Positions 43,461 through 55,039 of a stretch of 64,000 nucleotides of DNA are shown one piece after another; positions within the stretch are counted from its first letter, which is position 1; every line of letters starts with the position of its first letter. The notes beneath the pieces were generated by a model. That model ran no database searches, was not told where the DNA came from, and was given only the letters and a program-made list of their open reading frames with translations. Source of the stretch: Phymatolithon calcareum (lineage: Eukaryota; Rhodophyta; Florideophyceae; Hapalidiales); the NCBI GenBank assembly GCA_977006965.1, contig OZ345375.1, positions 1,426,001 to 1,490,000 on the forward strand, read 5' to 3'. The translations under genes were made by a program, and so were the position numbers.

Positions 43461-45029
43461 ATGTGCAGTGCAATGAGCTCTCCCGTAAAACGTAGACGCC
43501 TGGATGATACTCGACTTCACCGCCGAACTTACTTTCACACCTTGCCGCAAGAGAGTCTGGAAAACATTATTCGTTTCGTCAGCAAGGCCCCGCGAAATAG
43601 GAACTGGGCGGACCATGTAACTGCTCATCAAATGCTTTTGCTGTTCACGTGCAACAATCCGATCTCTGATGCATCCCGTCGCTTGCTTCGAAAGTTTCAA
43701 TCAGAAGTGGTGTATTGGCCGTGTTGGCCATATTCGCCCAATATTCTCCAGTTTGGCGATGGAACGTCTACAGATTCAGGGATAATATCTCCTGAACGGT
43801 TTCCATTCCAAGATCTCATTTCCGAAGGTGCAGACTCTTTCGTTGAGGTTGACATTCGCCATGCTGTCCCGTATTCTCGCTTCGAAAGAAATTTACCAAA
43901 CCTCAAGAGTCTATCGATTGCCCATTCTAATTTTCAATTATCTCAGAACACATCGTTGCTTCAAAACTGTGAATTGGAATCATTGGCGCTTGCTGGTAAG
44001 GTGCTTTATAATCGCGATATCCGCGCCGTCACGTCGTATTGCAAGCATTTGCGGAGTCTCCGTCTCAGCTTTTGTTCAGTGGATTCTCTTGGCGATCTTT
44101 TCAGAACAGTTGGTCCTTCCTTAATCGAGCTCTCGCTCTCTGAAACGTCGGACGACGACTCAGATGAATTTTCTGACGAATTTGAAGATTACAGGTGGTT
44201 GACTGTCGAGTTGCCGGTCATATCGAGATATTGCATGCAACTTCGTAAAGCACATTTCTCAGGCTCCGAATGTTTAGGGCGTTGTGCAGACTTTGTGCGC
44301 CTGTGTAAAAACAATAGAGTGCATCTGAAGTATTTGAAACTGGAGAACACGTATGTGCCATATCTGAGCCAGTTGGCGACAGAATGTCCAGAATTGCGCA
44401 TACATTTGGGATCATGGGGAGTGAACGACGTGAGAAATCAGAGACAACTCCTGGAAGACGGAAAATGCACAGATACTTTACGCTTCATTGACGGCAGCAT
44501 TCAGCTCGACAAAATCAGTGCCAAATTGGTGAGTTCAAAGTGCACCAATATTTCGAAACTGATGTTGTTGATCGCGCCTGTTGGCGTTGTTTCAGCATTA
44601 CTTTCCGGGCCGAAACCTCGACTCCAATCTGTGGATATCGGTCTCCATGAAAAAGAAGAGGCATGCAGCTCTTCAACCGTTTTTGACTTACTCTCACAAC
44701 ACAGTACTATCGTCGAATTGCATTTCCGTGGCCATATGCCCGTTTGGGAATCCGTGCAGAAAATGGTCTCTGCGAACCGGCTGTTGCAGAAAGTAGACAT
44801 GCGCACCAATGGCTACGGTGAAGAGTACGCTTTCGAACGTGGGATCAGCTGGCTTCCAATTGCAAACATTTTTTTGAAGTGTTCTGACTTACAAGAGTTG
44901 AAACTGGGAGATTGGCCTTCTTGCACCGGAAAGTCGTCTCCGAAAGTACCTGAACTTGCTGATGCTTGCCTCTTGTTCCGATCCCGCAAGTTCCTTACTG
45001 TCAAAATTTGTGGTTATCAGTACTTGTAG
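43461..45029 (+). CDS. F-box/LRR-like protein
   Basis: 522 aa, single exon, ATG 43461 (a second ATG four codons downstream is an alternative). After a basic start (SPVKRRRLDD) residues about 22-45 (YFHTLPQESLENIIRFVSKA) match the start of an F-box, where P-E-L-I/V is usual. The rest is a series of irregular leucine-rich segments (NLKSLSIAHSNFQ, CELESLALAGKVL, HLRSLRLSFCSVD, SLIELSLSET, LKYLKLENTYVP, DLQELKLGDWPSC), as in F-box LRR substrate receptors of SCF ubiquitin ligases. The F-box is weak, so the ubiquitin-ligase role is inference. Convergent with the NDUFAF7 gene. Confidence 0.65.
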   Translation: MCSAMSSPVKRRRLDDTRLHRRTYFHTLPQESLENIIRFVSKAPRNRNWADHVTAHQMLLLFTCNNPISDASRRLLRKFQSEVVYWPCWPYSPNILQFGDGTSTDSGIISPERFPFQDLISEGADSFVEVDIRHAVPYSRFERNLPNLKSLSIAHSNFQLSQNTSLLQNCELESLALAGKVLYNRDIRAVTSYCKHLRSLRLSFCSVDSLGDLFRTVGPSLIELSLSETSDDDSDEFSDEFEDYRWLTVELPVISRYCMQLRKAHFSGSECLGRCADFVRLCKNNRVHLKYLKLENTYVPYLSQLATECPELRIHLGSWGVNDVRNQRQLLEDGKCTDTLRFIDGSIQLDKISAKLVSSKCTNISKLMLLIAPVGVVSALLSGPKPRLQSVDIGLHEKEEACSSSTVFDLLSQHSTIVELHFRGHMPVWESVQKMVSANRLLQKVDMRTNGYGEEYAFERGISWLPIANIFLKCSDLQELKLGDWPSCTGKSSPKVPELADACLLFRSRKFLTVKICGYQYL

Positions 45030-45545
45030 TATTTACATCTACAGTACGAACGTATCGCTTTCTCTCGCGAACCTCGCTCCAAACGACTGACAAAGCCAGG
45101 TCCTTCCCTTTCCGTTTATCAAAGATTCAAGATTTTCAGTGCGACAGCATGCGATTGGAAATTCATGGAGCCAGATAACAAATTAAGTTTATTCACTGGA
45201 CAACTTAAGCATGAGCTCGTATTTGAAAAACTTCTGCTGGAAGGTATTATAGCTGCATTGTGGAAAGGAAATGGTTTTATGGAGGTTCGCTACTTCAGAG
45301 GCCACAGGGAAGTCAAAACGAAATCACGTTCTGCTGATTCCGAAGGTAAACGGCATACGGAAAATTCGGTTAGCATGATCTGAATTGTGGAGAATTAGCA
45401 CAACTTTGCCCATCATACTGGGCGTATGAACACTGCAGTGCTGCAATCGGGCCTAGATGCGGTAGGTTGCTCAGACCGTCTGTAGGGTTTCCATAAGGAT
45501 GACCGGAAGGTAGCACTGCACAGGTTCAAAAAAGGACCTTCGTCT
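45030..45545. other. Convergent intergenic region
   Basis: 516 bp between the stops of the LRR gene and NDUFAF7. Only chance frames. Nothing recognised. Confidence 0.5.
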
Positions 45546-46784
45546 TTACGGATGAACTGGATCAGCCAAGAAAAAGCACACGTTGGCAAAATCGGTCAAA
45601 ATGGGATTGAAACCATCCTTGCACGTGCTGCCTGCCAGATCTTCTTTCTTGGCAAATTGCCGAAAGAACTGATGTTGCGTCATTACTGAAGTTCTTGACT
45701 TATGACTACTTCGCGCTCGAGATTGATGATATGCTGTTGACAGCTGCTGAAAATTGGTAGGAAACATGATGTCTACGACTCCGAATGGAGCATCCTCAAT
45801 GGAATCGTACACTTTGGCAACGCCTCGTTCCACCCGTTGAATGACGGGACCATTTGTATGCGGAAGGGCACCTGGAAATGAAGTAAAGTCTGTTAGTGTT
45901 AGTGCAGACATGGGAATTCGTTCCGCAATCGCCTCGAGAATCTGATGTAGAACGGTGGGACACCACATGTGGGACACTCCTCCGTCCATCATGCTGTCGA
46001 AAGCAAATCGGAAGGAGGACAAGTACGAGTTATTGACGGTCTGTCCGCCCGCTGTGATCAGATTAAACGCTTGGCAAGCTGCCAATGTCTGCGCGTCCAG
46101 CTCTGAGCTCCACTCAATGCTGCACCTCCCATTCTGCTCTTCGTCGGCAACAAAAGCCTGCCAATACACTCCGTCCTCGCAACGCAAAAAGTCGTGCGGT
46201 AGATTGTCCAGTACCTCAGTCGCAATGATATGGCAATGCTGGCCGACAATCGGACAAGCCCGATGTTCACCAACGGTGCTGATCCAGTCAAGCGCATGCT
46301 GTGTATGTACGACAGCTTTCCCCGTCGCAATATGTTCTGCAAGTGTTTTCGCCTGCAGATCAGCTAGAGCGGGTGAGATTTCGACGAGGTGATATGTCGC
46401 ACGTTCGTATACAGCTTGATGATTTTCACGTAGACAATGGAGCACATCTGCAGCAAGCGTTCCGCGTCCGCCGCCAATTTCCACGACTGCAAGCGGTTGA
46501 TTCGGACACGCCGTTGTCGCCACACGGTGGGCGATTGCGTTGCTAAGGAAGGGAGAGAAGATTTCGACCGGGGTCATCCAACCGTGCAAGGCATTACGAT
46601 ACTCCATTGCGACGCGACGTTCGTATGCATCGCGACCCGGCAACGTCGACAACCATGTTCTTTCTTCGTGACGTAGGACCGGAGCGGCATCCGCCGAAAA
46701 ATAGCCATCGCGCGGGGCGTATAGTGATCGCTGAATATAGTCGCGGAGAGGGACGAGCGAAGCGCATCGAGCTGCTGGGCGCAT
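45546..46784 (-). CDS. NDUFAF7: NDUFAF7/MidA-type protein arginine methyltransferase
   Basis: 412 aa from the ATG at 46782-46784. The open frame extends further upstream but contains no other ATG before a stop at 47049-47051. It opens with PLRDYIQRSLYAPRDGYFSA, the characteristic start of the Methyltransf_28 (DUF185) family. The SAM-binding loop VVEIGGGRGTLAADVL is at about residues 100-115, followed by YHLVEISPALADLQ and IATEVLDNLPHDFLRCEDGV, family motifs including an acidic post-I strand. In animals this enzyme dimethylates an arginine of the complex I subunit NDUFS2 in mitochondria. The N-terminus is compatible with organellar import but the exact length is uncertain. Divergent from casein kinase I (527 bp between starts). 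Confidence 0.87.
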   Translation of the reverse strand: MRPAARCASLVPLRDYIQRSLYAPRDGYFSADAAPVLRHEERTWLSTLPGRDAYERRVAMEYRNALHGWMTPVEIFSPFLSNAIAHRVATTACPNQPLAVVEIGGGRGTLAADVLHCLRENHQAVYERATYHLVEISPALADLQAKTLAEHIATGKAVVHTQHALDWISTVGEHRACPIVGQHCHIIATEVLDNLPHDFLRCEDGVYWQAFVADEEQNGRCSIEWSSELDAQTLAACQAFNLITAGGQTVNNSYLSSFRFAFDSMMDGGVSHMWCPTVLHQILEAIAERIPMSALTLTDFTSFPGALPHTNGPVIQRVERGVAKVYDSIEDAPFGVVDIMFPTNFQQLSTAYHQSRARSSHKSRTSVMTQHQFFRQFAKKEDLAGSTCKDGFNPILTDFANVCFFLADPVHP

Positions 46785-47311
46785 AGCCGCGCCTTCCGCT
46801 CGCACGCTGCTCCTGTCCTGCGAGAGAGGAGCGGATTGGGACGAAGCGAGGGTCAATTGGCGGCAGCAAATAAAAATAGACTCAATTGACGTTTCCACAG
46901 CAGGACGTGCAGTTGCACGTTTCAATTCAATGCATGCGTTGCTGGTCGCGCAAAATCGTGTGTGGAATTTTAATTTTGGGTTGCGAACGAGGGCCAAATG
47001 CTGGGTATTTTTGAAAAACGTTTTAAAATTAAGGCTTGGTGTAAGTTTCTAGAAACTACACGGTGTACTGTCTGTGAGGCCCGCTAGACACCACACGAAA
47101 TTGTAATTTTGGACCACTCATGCCCCACCGTTCGCATAAGCCCCGATGCTTGTTTTTGTTGATTTTGTGCACCTTGCCGAACACCCTGCCTGCTCGCAAC
47201 CGAACCTTCATCCCACCCTGTAGCTGCACAGCTGCAACGCCGCGCTCTTGCGCCCCTGTCTGGCACAGCAACAATCGCGCAAACGCGCTTCTCTCCCTCG
47301 GTCGCGCGGAG

Positions 47312-48885
47312 ATGGCGTACAATACCGACCTCCGCGTTGGCGGAAAGTGGCGCCTGGGCCGCCGTATTGGCGCAGGCTCATTTGGAGACATATATCTAGG
47401 TAAGTTGCACTTCGCCATTCGTAGACGAACTCCGTGAGCCTCTCCGCCCAAATCTCGCGCGGCAATTGTATGTTCCGATACGCGTAGTCATTAGAAGGCA
47501 CGTTTCGTCTCTTTTGGGGGTATGCCATCTGGATTGAATCTGCATCCTGGGTGACGATTCTTTGCCTCTTCCCTCAGCTTCGCTGGTCACGACTGCGATT
47601 CGCGTAGTTTCTCTTCGATAGCGGCTTTAGCGTTCTCGTGTCCCCTTTCGTTGGCGGAATATCTGACTTTGATTTTTCGCTTCTTGTCTGGCTTTTATTC
47701 TGTGCAGGCACCAACATCCATACCATGGAAGAAGTTGCGGTCAAGCTGGAGCAAATGAAAAGCAAACATCCGCAGCTTCTATACGAAGCAAAGATTTACC
47801 GCTATCTAAACATCTCTTCGAACAATCAGGAGGTCGTCGGCATTCCGAAAGTTCGTTGGTACGGCCATGAGGGCGAGTACAACGCAATGGCTATAGACCT
47901 TCTTGGCCCGTCATTAGAAGATCTTTTCAACTTCTGTCATCGCAAGTTTACTCTCAAAACGGTACTAATGCTTGCAGACCAGATGATACAGCGCATTGAG
48001 TACATCCACTCGCGCTCATTTCTGCATCGTGATATTAAGCCCGATAATTTCCTAATGGGTCTGGGCAGAGAAGCGAACATTGTATACATCATCGATTTCG
48101 GTTTGGCCAAGAAGTACCGCGATCACAAGACGCATTTGCACATTCCGTACAGGGAGAACAAGAACCTCACCGGAACCGCGCGTTATGCCTCTATTAACAC
48201 CCACGATGGAATCGAGCAATGCCGTCGTGATGATTTGGAATCCCTCGGCTTCGTTCTGATGTACTTCAATAGAGGAACTCTTCCCTGGCAGGGACTCCGT
48301 GCGGCCACCAAGAAACAGAAGTATCAGAAGATTTTCGATCGCAAAAAGTCGACCACCATCGATGAGCTTTGCAAGAATCATCCTCCAGAGTTTGCGTCGT
48401 ATCTACGTTACTGTCGCTCTCTCCGCTTTGACGATCGTCCCGATTATGCCTACCTACGTACTCTCTTCCGCGATCTTTATTTGCGAGAGGGATTCGCCGA
48501 TGACTCCATTTATGACTGGAGTCTCTTGAAGCCCGAGCAGGGTGGATCTTCCCAGACACAGGATTCGGCACCGGCCCCAATTCCTCAGCCTGGTGGATAT
48601 TACGATACCGGTGGTCGCGCGGAGGAAACCCAGAATCAGACCAACGCATACGATCATGTCCCTCGTTACGGCGCCGGCCAGCAGCAGGCAGGTGCCACGC
48701 AACCACCAATGTTTCCGTCTGGACCTTCCGGTCGCGCATACGGCGGCACTGGCGGCGGCCGTCGTCAAGAAGGGTATACAGGTGGAAGTTCGAGGATACC
48801 TGAAGGAACTGGAGGACGACGTGAGGAAAGTGGAAGTCAACAGCGTCTTTCAAGAGTCCGGATCCCCTCTTTAGGGAGGCGTTAA
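47312..48885 (+). CDS. Casein kinase I (two exons: 47312-47399 and 47708-48885)
   Basis: The spliced product is 421 aa. Exon 1 encodes [20 protein letters not shown] and the glycine loop [10 protein letters not shown]. The intron 47400-47707 (308 bp) has a GTAAGT donor and a TGTGCAG acceptor, restoring LG-TNIH. Kinase residues are Lys42 (EVAVKLE), catalytic loop [11 protein letters not shown] (Asp138, Asn143), DFG Asp159 ([12 protein letters not shown]), and the CK1 signatures [20 protein letters not shown] and [19 protein letters not shown] Gln/Gly/Pro-rich tail starts near residue 305, as in CK1 delta/epsilon-type kinases. A cytosolic/nuclear Ser/Thr kinase of broad signalling role. A T-rich stretch precedes the acceptor. 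Confidence 0.95.
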
Positions 48886-51706
48886 CATCATCTTTTTTGA
48901 CAAGATTTGATGGACTTGATCTCTTTTCTGTACCTGTTCTGTTTTGCTGGACAGATTTACGTTGTTGTATTGGTTGTCGCGCTGCAAATATCGGGGACCA
49001 ACAAAGCTCACTTTGCTCAATCGCCCTTACGCTCCAGAAATATTGAAATCGAGAACCATCAAGGCGCCGCACTGTCTTTCTTCATTCTGTCGCCTGACGG
49101 GTGGAAACGAGGAAGGCGCTCTTGTTTTTTAAGCTAACCGCATAGTTATGCGTCGACTTTTCCAGAAATTATTCAGTTCAATTGCCATTCTTCACACACG
49201 ATCCCTTTTGTTCGGTACAGTACCGTCAGAGCTGCCATGTTCTAAAGTTTGACACCGCCTAGTAGAATTGGTCTGGTTAGTTCGAAACATTACCAAGGGC
49301 CGTTTGCGGTTTCTTGTAATATATAGTCGAAATAAATGAGCTGTGTGCTTGCTCTCGACGCGAGCGGCCTCCTCATCATAGAGTAGTTTCTCTGGCTACA
49401 CTCAGTTTGGTGCTGCGGAGCAGGATGTAGTTCGAATGTTGCCTTGCGCGCTTTCTGCAACTTTGCAGATTCTGCAAAGTTACAGAAAGCGCCCAAAGCA
49501 ACATTCGAACTGCCGATATTTTTAAGGCATTGATTGCTCACGACACTCAGCTGTTCCGTATTGCTTCTCTGGCGATGTGAGTTTCGAGCTCCCCTTGCTC
49601 ACCCTCCGTCAGGAGTTGTATTGGCGCCATTTGTACAAGACTAAAGCAATTTGAAGTTGGCCCCAAGTCCTCATATGTAGTGATTTACTCGATTACGTCA
49701 TACAAGGACGCTGGTGGGTGCTCTGATGACGGAGCCAATTCTCTCCTACGTGAGAGCACGGGAACGCCTACCGCAGTTGCTAAAGAGGTCACATAGTTCG
49801 TGGTGTAGATGTCATGGCCGCGGACGAATGCAGCTGCGATGCAGCTCAGTATCAGTTAATCATCTGAGCTCTCAACGCAGCAGAATTGTGTGGAGGGTAC
49901 GCAAAATTTGCATCACACAAGTGTGGGATTCGATGCTTCCCTGCCTTGGCTTGACATCAGCGGCCTTGGCCAAAATGCACAAGCTCCTTATCCGGCCGGA
50001 AATTCAGGCATACTGTGAAGGGGAAGGGGATGCTAAGTTTGTCAATGCGGTGACCTGGGAAGGTAGGAAAATACGATCAAATGAGGCGGAGTTGGAGCTG
50101 TGCCTCGCGGTTGAGAAAACGGCGGCAAAGATAAATTACTTGAATTGAAAAGCATTACGAAAGTCAAACTGGGCCATGTATACCATGGCGAGTAACCATG
50201 CAGAGAGCCAGCTCCCCACTGATGCTCGTATTCATGCCGCCGTTGGTGCACTGTTCAGGAAGGCTTACATTGCTTCAGTTGCATTACTTTTATTCGTATT
50301 GCGAAGTACAATTCAACTAAATAAAGTTTACTTTTGCTTTTAATTAGCACATTGTTTATGAATCGCAGTCTTTTATCGCGTTGGCCTTTCTCAGACGAGA
50401 TGAGCCGAAGCCGTGACGGCTGTCGACCTGAACTGTCCTGTCCTTCAGAGAACGAAACCATGCGTCGAAAAGTGCCGGATTACGTTAAGGATGCCTTGCT
50501 GTCTGTAGAAACCATATGCCTATCCGATTTTCAGCAGTTCAGGAAAACTTACCACCGAGCTCAAATTGAGCTTTCTCGCAAAAGATAGCATCTTCCTGGC
50601 CGATCCCGTTCATCCGTGAATGCGGAAGTTTCTTTCTCCAGCCAGGAACTGCAGGTGGAATGCTGTAGCCATTCCCTGTTCCGTCCGTTCGAAGTCGCAT
50701 TGTTAACAGCTGAATATGGCGAGTTCTCAGCTTTGTGCAGGATACAATTCAGGTCGCAAGCATGTCTGATTACAACAATTAAGTCCACTAAGGGATTATA
50801 TGGGAATGCGTAGAGTCGATCTGGGTCCAATGGTCATAAAAAACTATCCGCGCAGGCGTCCGACTCCATTTGCCAGATATTTTACGTTTTGAAACGTCTC
50901 TAACCTTGTCATAGAACATGAGGAGGAATGAGCCGTTTGGAGGAGGCACCATTAAATTTACGAGTAACACAGTTAACGACATTCTAAAGTACAAATGGAG
51001 TAGGATAAAGGTCATTTCAGACACTTCTAGCTGAGTTCAGTCCCTACCAGAAAATAAACCCAAGGAGGCAAGACTTTTTGTTTTGCCGCCACAGAGAGAG
51101 AAAGCATATGCAAGACGCTGTCGGTAACTCGTGAATGCTTCTCCGAGTCGAGGCAAACGAAGCTTGGCCAGAACAAAAGATGGATTATGCAGCCGTTCGC
51201 ATTTCCGCTGTTGTTTCTATTTCTCAATCGCTACTTCAAACTAATCAACATTTCTCATGAACCGCTCGATACCTTTGGGTGGTTCCGTGCAATCCTTCCG
51301 TCCGTTTCTAGGGTAAAAGGTTTTTCCTCCGGATCCACCCATGGCCAGCCCGACACTGGTCGCACGAAGTTGGAGTACAGTATTTTAAGGTTTAATTGGC
51401 TGATTCTAGCCTTTTCAATGCTAATTGAAATCTCTTGAAAGAGCATGCTATAGCAATTTTGCGAGCTTTAACGCGATGGTATGATTCGACATTCCACTTG
51501 TCGATCTTTAATTCATCACAGTCCAATGCGGGACGGTCATCATAAATGTCAAAATTGCTCCATCCGCCGATGCGTCTTTCTTTTTCTATTGTACGCCATT
51601 CCCCTGCACACATTGTTGTTGACGGCCTCGTGCGCCGACCTGTCCTCTCTCATCCAGCGAACGACAGACTCATTTCCGAGGTGAAGTTCATCCCATCAGC
51701 ATCCAC
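48886..51706. other. Intergenic, one weak frame and a hairpin
   Basis: The longest frame with an ATG (49726-50148, about 140 codons) has some protein-like sequence at its C-terminal end (RPEIQAYCEGEGDAKFVNAV) but no recognisable family. I do not call it. A 41-bp-arm hairpin lies at 49429-49511 and GTACAGTAC at 49215. The rest shows nothing identifiable. Confidence 0.45.
49429..49511. repeat. Near-perfect hairpin with arms of about 41 bp
   Basis: AGTTCGAATGTTGCCTTGCG at the left pairs with CAAAGCAACATTCGAACT at the right. The centre CTTTGCAGATTCTGCAAAG closes with almost no loop. Two or three mismatches. Confidence 0.8.
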
Positions 51707-52558
51707 ATGGCCGACATTCTCGGCAAGGCTGCAAGCGGCCTGTCGGGCACTGCTTCAGAATGGTTACAATGGTCATACGATTGGCGCTTTCAACCTGGTC
51801 AGACACCGTTCAGTCACTGGAGCTTTCAGGTTGGCGCCGTGTCAGTGTACTTTCTGATAACTCTTTCATTGCGGCGCATAATGGAGACGCGGAAACCTTT
51901 GGAAATTCCACGCTTTCTCTTCCTGCACAACATGACACTATGCGGCGCCTCGCTAGTGCTCGCGGTCTGGCTTACGTATACATTGGTAAGCCGATATATC
52001 GGTGGATTGACATTTCACGATTTGGTTTGTTCTCGCGATATCTACGAAGACGGTCACATACATCTTATTTACTACATTAACATGTTCTTCAAGATATGGG
52101 AATTTATGGATACTTTTTTGCTTGCCGTTCGTAAGAAGAAAATTGCCTTTCTGCACGCTTATCATCACGCTGCTACACTCGTTCTTACGTGGGCGCAAAT
52201 GGTTGAACATTCCGGTTGTCAGTGGGTTCCCATTGTCATCAATCTTTGGGTACATGTTGCCATGTACTATTATTACGCCATGTCAGCATTGCGAATTCGT
52301 GTTTGGTGGAAGAAGTATCTAACCACCATCCAGATTACACAATTTATCGTCGATGTTACCGTCGTATCCTACGCCTATGTCACGTTTATCAAGGCTGGTT
52401 TTGATGAAAACGTGTGCTACGGGACTACACGAGGTGCCGTTATAGGGCTCTCCGTGCTGACTTCCTATCTCTTGCTCTTCATTCAGTTCTATGTCACTAC
52501 GTACTTGATGAAACCGAAGACCGCACCAATTGAGCAGCCTAAGTCGAAGGACCAGTAA
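51707..52558 (+). CDS. ELO-type very-long-chain fatty acid elongase
   Basis: 283 aa, single exon. This is the 3-ketoacyl-CoA synthase of ER fatty-acid elongation. ELO family blocks are present in order: FLHNMTLCGASLVL (72-85), KIWEFMDTFLLAVRKKK (129-145), the histidine box HAYHHAA (His150, His153, His154) and NLWVHVAMYYYYAMSALRI (179-197). These are followed by TTIQITQFIVDV and a FYVTTYLMKP stretch before a lysine-containing tail. Seven or so hydrophobic segments fit a polytopic ER membrane protein. The HxxHH box with Gln or Val context is needed for substrate specificity calls that I cannot make; in algae such enzymes often serve polyunsaturated C18 or C20 substrates. Confidence 0.93.
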   Translation: MADILGKAASGLSGTASEWLQWSYDWRFQPGQTPFSHWSFQVGAVSVYFLITLSLRRIMETRKPLEIPRFLFLHNMTLCGASLVLAVWLTYTLVSRYIGGLTFHDLVCSRDIYEDGHIHLIYYINMFFKIWEFMDTFLLAVRKKKIAFLHAYHHAATLVLTWAQMVEHSGCQWVPIVINLWVHVAMYYYYAMSALRIRVWWKKYLTTIQITQFIVDVTVVSYAYVTFIKAGFDENVCYGTTRGAVIGLSVLTSYLLLFIQFYVTTYLMKPKTAPIEQPKSKDQ

Positions 52559-54444
52559 TTAGGGCAGTTAGTTTTTGTTGAAGGGGACAATCGTTCTGTC
52601 GGTGTGTTTGTTGGACGGTTGCGTCGGAGATGCTGCATTATCCCAACGCTGATTATCCTGCGATCAGTTGATTTCTCTTTTTCGGCAAGCGTACGCATCA
52701 CTTTTTCGCGTTTTTGTGTGCCCTGTCTCTATGTCCGCCGCGGGGCGATTAAGGCGCCATTGCACAAGTTTTGATATTACTTCCAGGAACATCCGTGCTG
52801 CTACCCATGCCGATTTGACCTTATCACAGCGAGAGTATTCAAGTTTCCAATATCGCTGTTTTTTGAGAGCCTGATGGCCTAGGCAGTAGACCTACTTACT
52901 TTGTCTAGTTTTGCTAGCTGTGACTGCATGTGTTTTGTAAATAATAATGTGGGAGCAACCAGGCATCTCTAGTTCTCAAGTCTCGTCGCATATCGAGGCA
53001 AGAGACATAACCATTCCCAGACCCTAGGGTAACGCGTTAAACGAGCTACTACCCATAAGCTTTTTATCTCGGAAGCGGTGCGGTGAGAAAAAATCCAAAA
53101 CCCACATATGATCTCCAAGTACAGTAGATCATGAGGGGGAAATCAACTCGCTTCCAGTTCCACGTTGTATCGTTCTACTTTGCCGCACGACCATCCGCGC
53201 GGAAAAGTTTGCGACATGCTAAACCGTCTCTGCGCCGGAGCACTTTGAGTTTCAAAGCATCTGGGATTTGCAGTGCCGCGCCTCGTGTATATATCGAAGG
53301 GAGACTACTGGCCCTGACTGCCATGGGTCATTTTATGGGGCTGACGGCGTCGATTTTATAACAATGCAGAATATTAAATATTTTTTATCATGGAAACAGA
53401 AAACTCATTTGTGCGTTTCTGGTGCAAAACGCAATAAAGCTATTAGAAATACATGCCCATGACGCCCACACCGATAGAAAAGTCTTCTAGTTCTTTGTAC
53501 AGTATCCGTGACAGGATTTATTCCCTTAAAAAGGCGAAGGATATCGATCACCTGCCCGTACAGCGGAAAGCCGAAGAAAAATGACAGCAAAAATCGGTAC
53601 TGCAGTGACTTCGCCGTACAATAAATATGTATCCAAGTGCCCAATGCTTCCTCATTTCGTATTGCTGAGTTCACGTATCTCTTCCTCTTTACCTCTATGG
53701 ATTGGACTACCTGTGCTGAGGTATTGACGGCGCTAAAGCCGTGAACGTGAGCTTCGCCAAGAAAATCTGACGTGTCGACCACGATGCTCGAAGAATTCGT
53801 TGATGTAATTCAAGGAGTTGTAGCTGTACAGTACAGCTGTACTAGTACAGTACTTGATTTTCCTGAATTCAAGAAAATCAATAACAGGGACTGCATACAG
53901 AAAACCTTGCAGACCAGCACACGTGTGCGTGCAGGTCTGCAAGACTTCTTTCAATGATGATCTTGGGCAGAAATTGGATGGATGATCGAAGTTTGTCTTG
54001 ATGCAACACCAGATCGATGAGTCAAAGCTTTCAGAAGAGTCTGATCCAACAATGAATTCAAAGCTCGTAATTACGTTTTCAGAACGAGAATGTTTTTCAG
54101 CGATCGTAATGATCTCATTTTTATTGGCTAATAAGTCGCAAAAATTCTCTTTTCTAAATTGAATTTTTTCCAAACTCTCTAATTTTTAACAAAAAACGCA
54201 TCAATTCTGAAATCGTACCGAACTTTGAGATTGCAAAACGATCTACCCAAATGCGGTTCGTATGATGAAGTCCGCGTAAACTCATTAGCTGGCCAAATTC
54301 TGACAACACATAAGGTTGTACAGTACCATACTATTTCACTGTGAAATCCCCTGAGACACCGGACGACAACCCGTTTTGTATTCACCTCCACAGTACTGTA
54401 CCACCGTCTACCCAGAACAAACCTGTAACCCGTCCGTCTCCGCA
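52559..54444. other. Intergenic with GTACAGTAC motifs and small palindromes
   Basis: No gene is supported. It contains GTACAGTAC at 53826, 53845, 54318 and (complement) 54393, and a run of short inverted repeats at 53822-53943, including the 38-nt hairpin 53906-53943 (CTTGCAGACC ... GGTCTGCAAG). Confidence 0.5.
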
Positions 54445-55039
54445 ATGTCGTGGCGTTCGAAAGCGGCACCAATAGTGCGTTGGGGCGGCGTCTTGATCGG
54501 CTTGCTATTCGCAGTCGCCGGCGTATGGGCTGTGTTTGGAACCATTACGCGAATCGGCGTCAGCGGTAGACAATTCACACAGTTCATTGTCTACATCTAC
54601 GCAGTGTAAGTCGACCCTCCTCGAAACAATATTTGCTTCACACGCGAACGCATCTAACTGTCACGGACGTCCCTTTTTCGCGTGCAGTATCTTTGGAATT
54701 CTGCTTGTTATCGCCGAATTACAAGTGTGGCCGCCGCTCGTGAACTACTTCGGTTTCCTCAAGTTGGGCAGTGGCCGGGCATGGTTTCTCTTGTTCATTT
54801 CCACACTCTGTCTCTCCGGTGGACTGTCTAGCAATCGTGGCGCAATTGATCACATTCTCCTGACTGTTGCAGGCATTGCTGGTATTGTCCTTTCCATTCT
54901 TGGTCTCATTATCCGCAAGGATGCCGCAGTTGTCAACCGCGCACCCGTCGAATTACCAGGTTCCATCTCCGGTATTTTCAATAAGAGCGAGCGTAGCGCT
55001 AATGGGGCGCAAAGGAACGGACCGGACGTTCAAATTTAG
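54445..55039 (+). CDS. COPI-associated / TVP-like membrane protein (two exons: 54445-54605 and 54688-55039)
   Basis: The spliced protein is 170 aa. The 82-bp intron 54606-54687 has a GTAAGT donor and a CGTGCAG acceptor and joins YIYAV to IFGILLVIAE in frame. Four hydrophobic segments are evident: WGGVLIGLLFAVAGVWAVFG, the FIVYIYAVIFGILLVIAELQ region, AWFLLFISTLCLSGGL, and LLTVAGIAGIVLSILGLIIR. The size, topology and the ELQ-W-P segment after helix 2 fit the COPI-associated protein family (yeast Tvp15-related), Golgi/vesicle membrane proteins of uncertain function. The tail is cytosolic and polar. The GTACTGTAC motif lies 52 bp upstream of the ATG. Convergent with the helicase gene. Confidence 0.75.

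Noticed and set aside
46785-46997. N-terminal extension of the NDUFAF7 frame
   Set aside because: No ATG exists in this extension before the upstream stop. The family start motif follows directly after the ATG at 46784.
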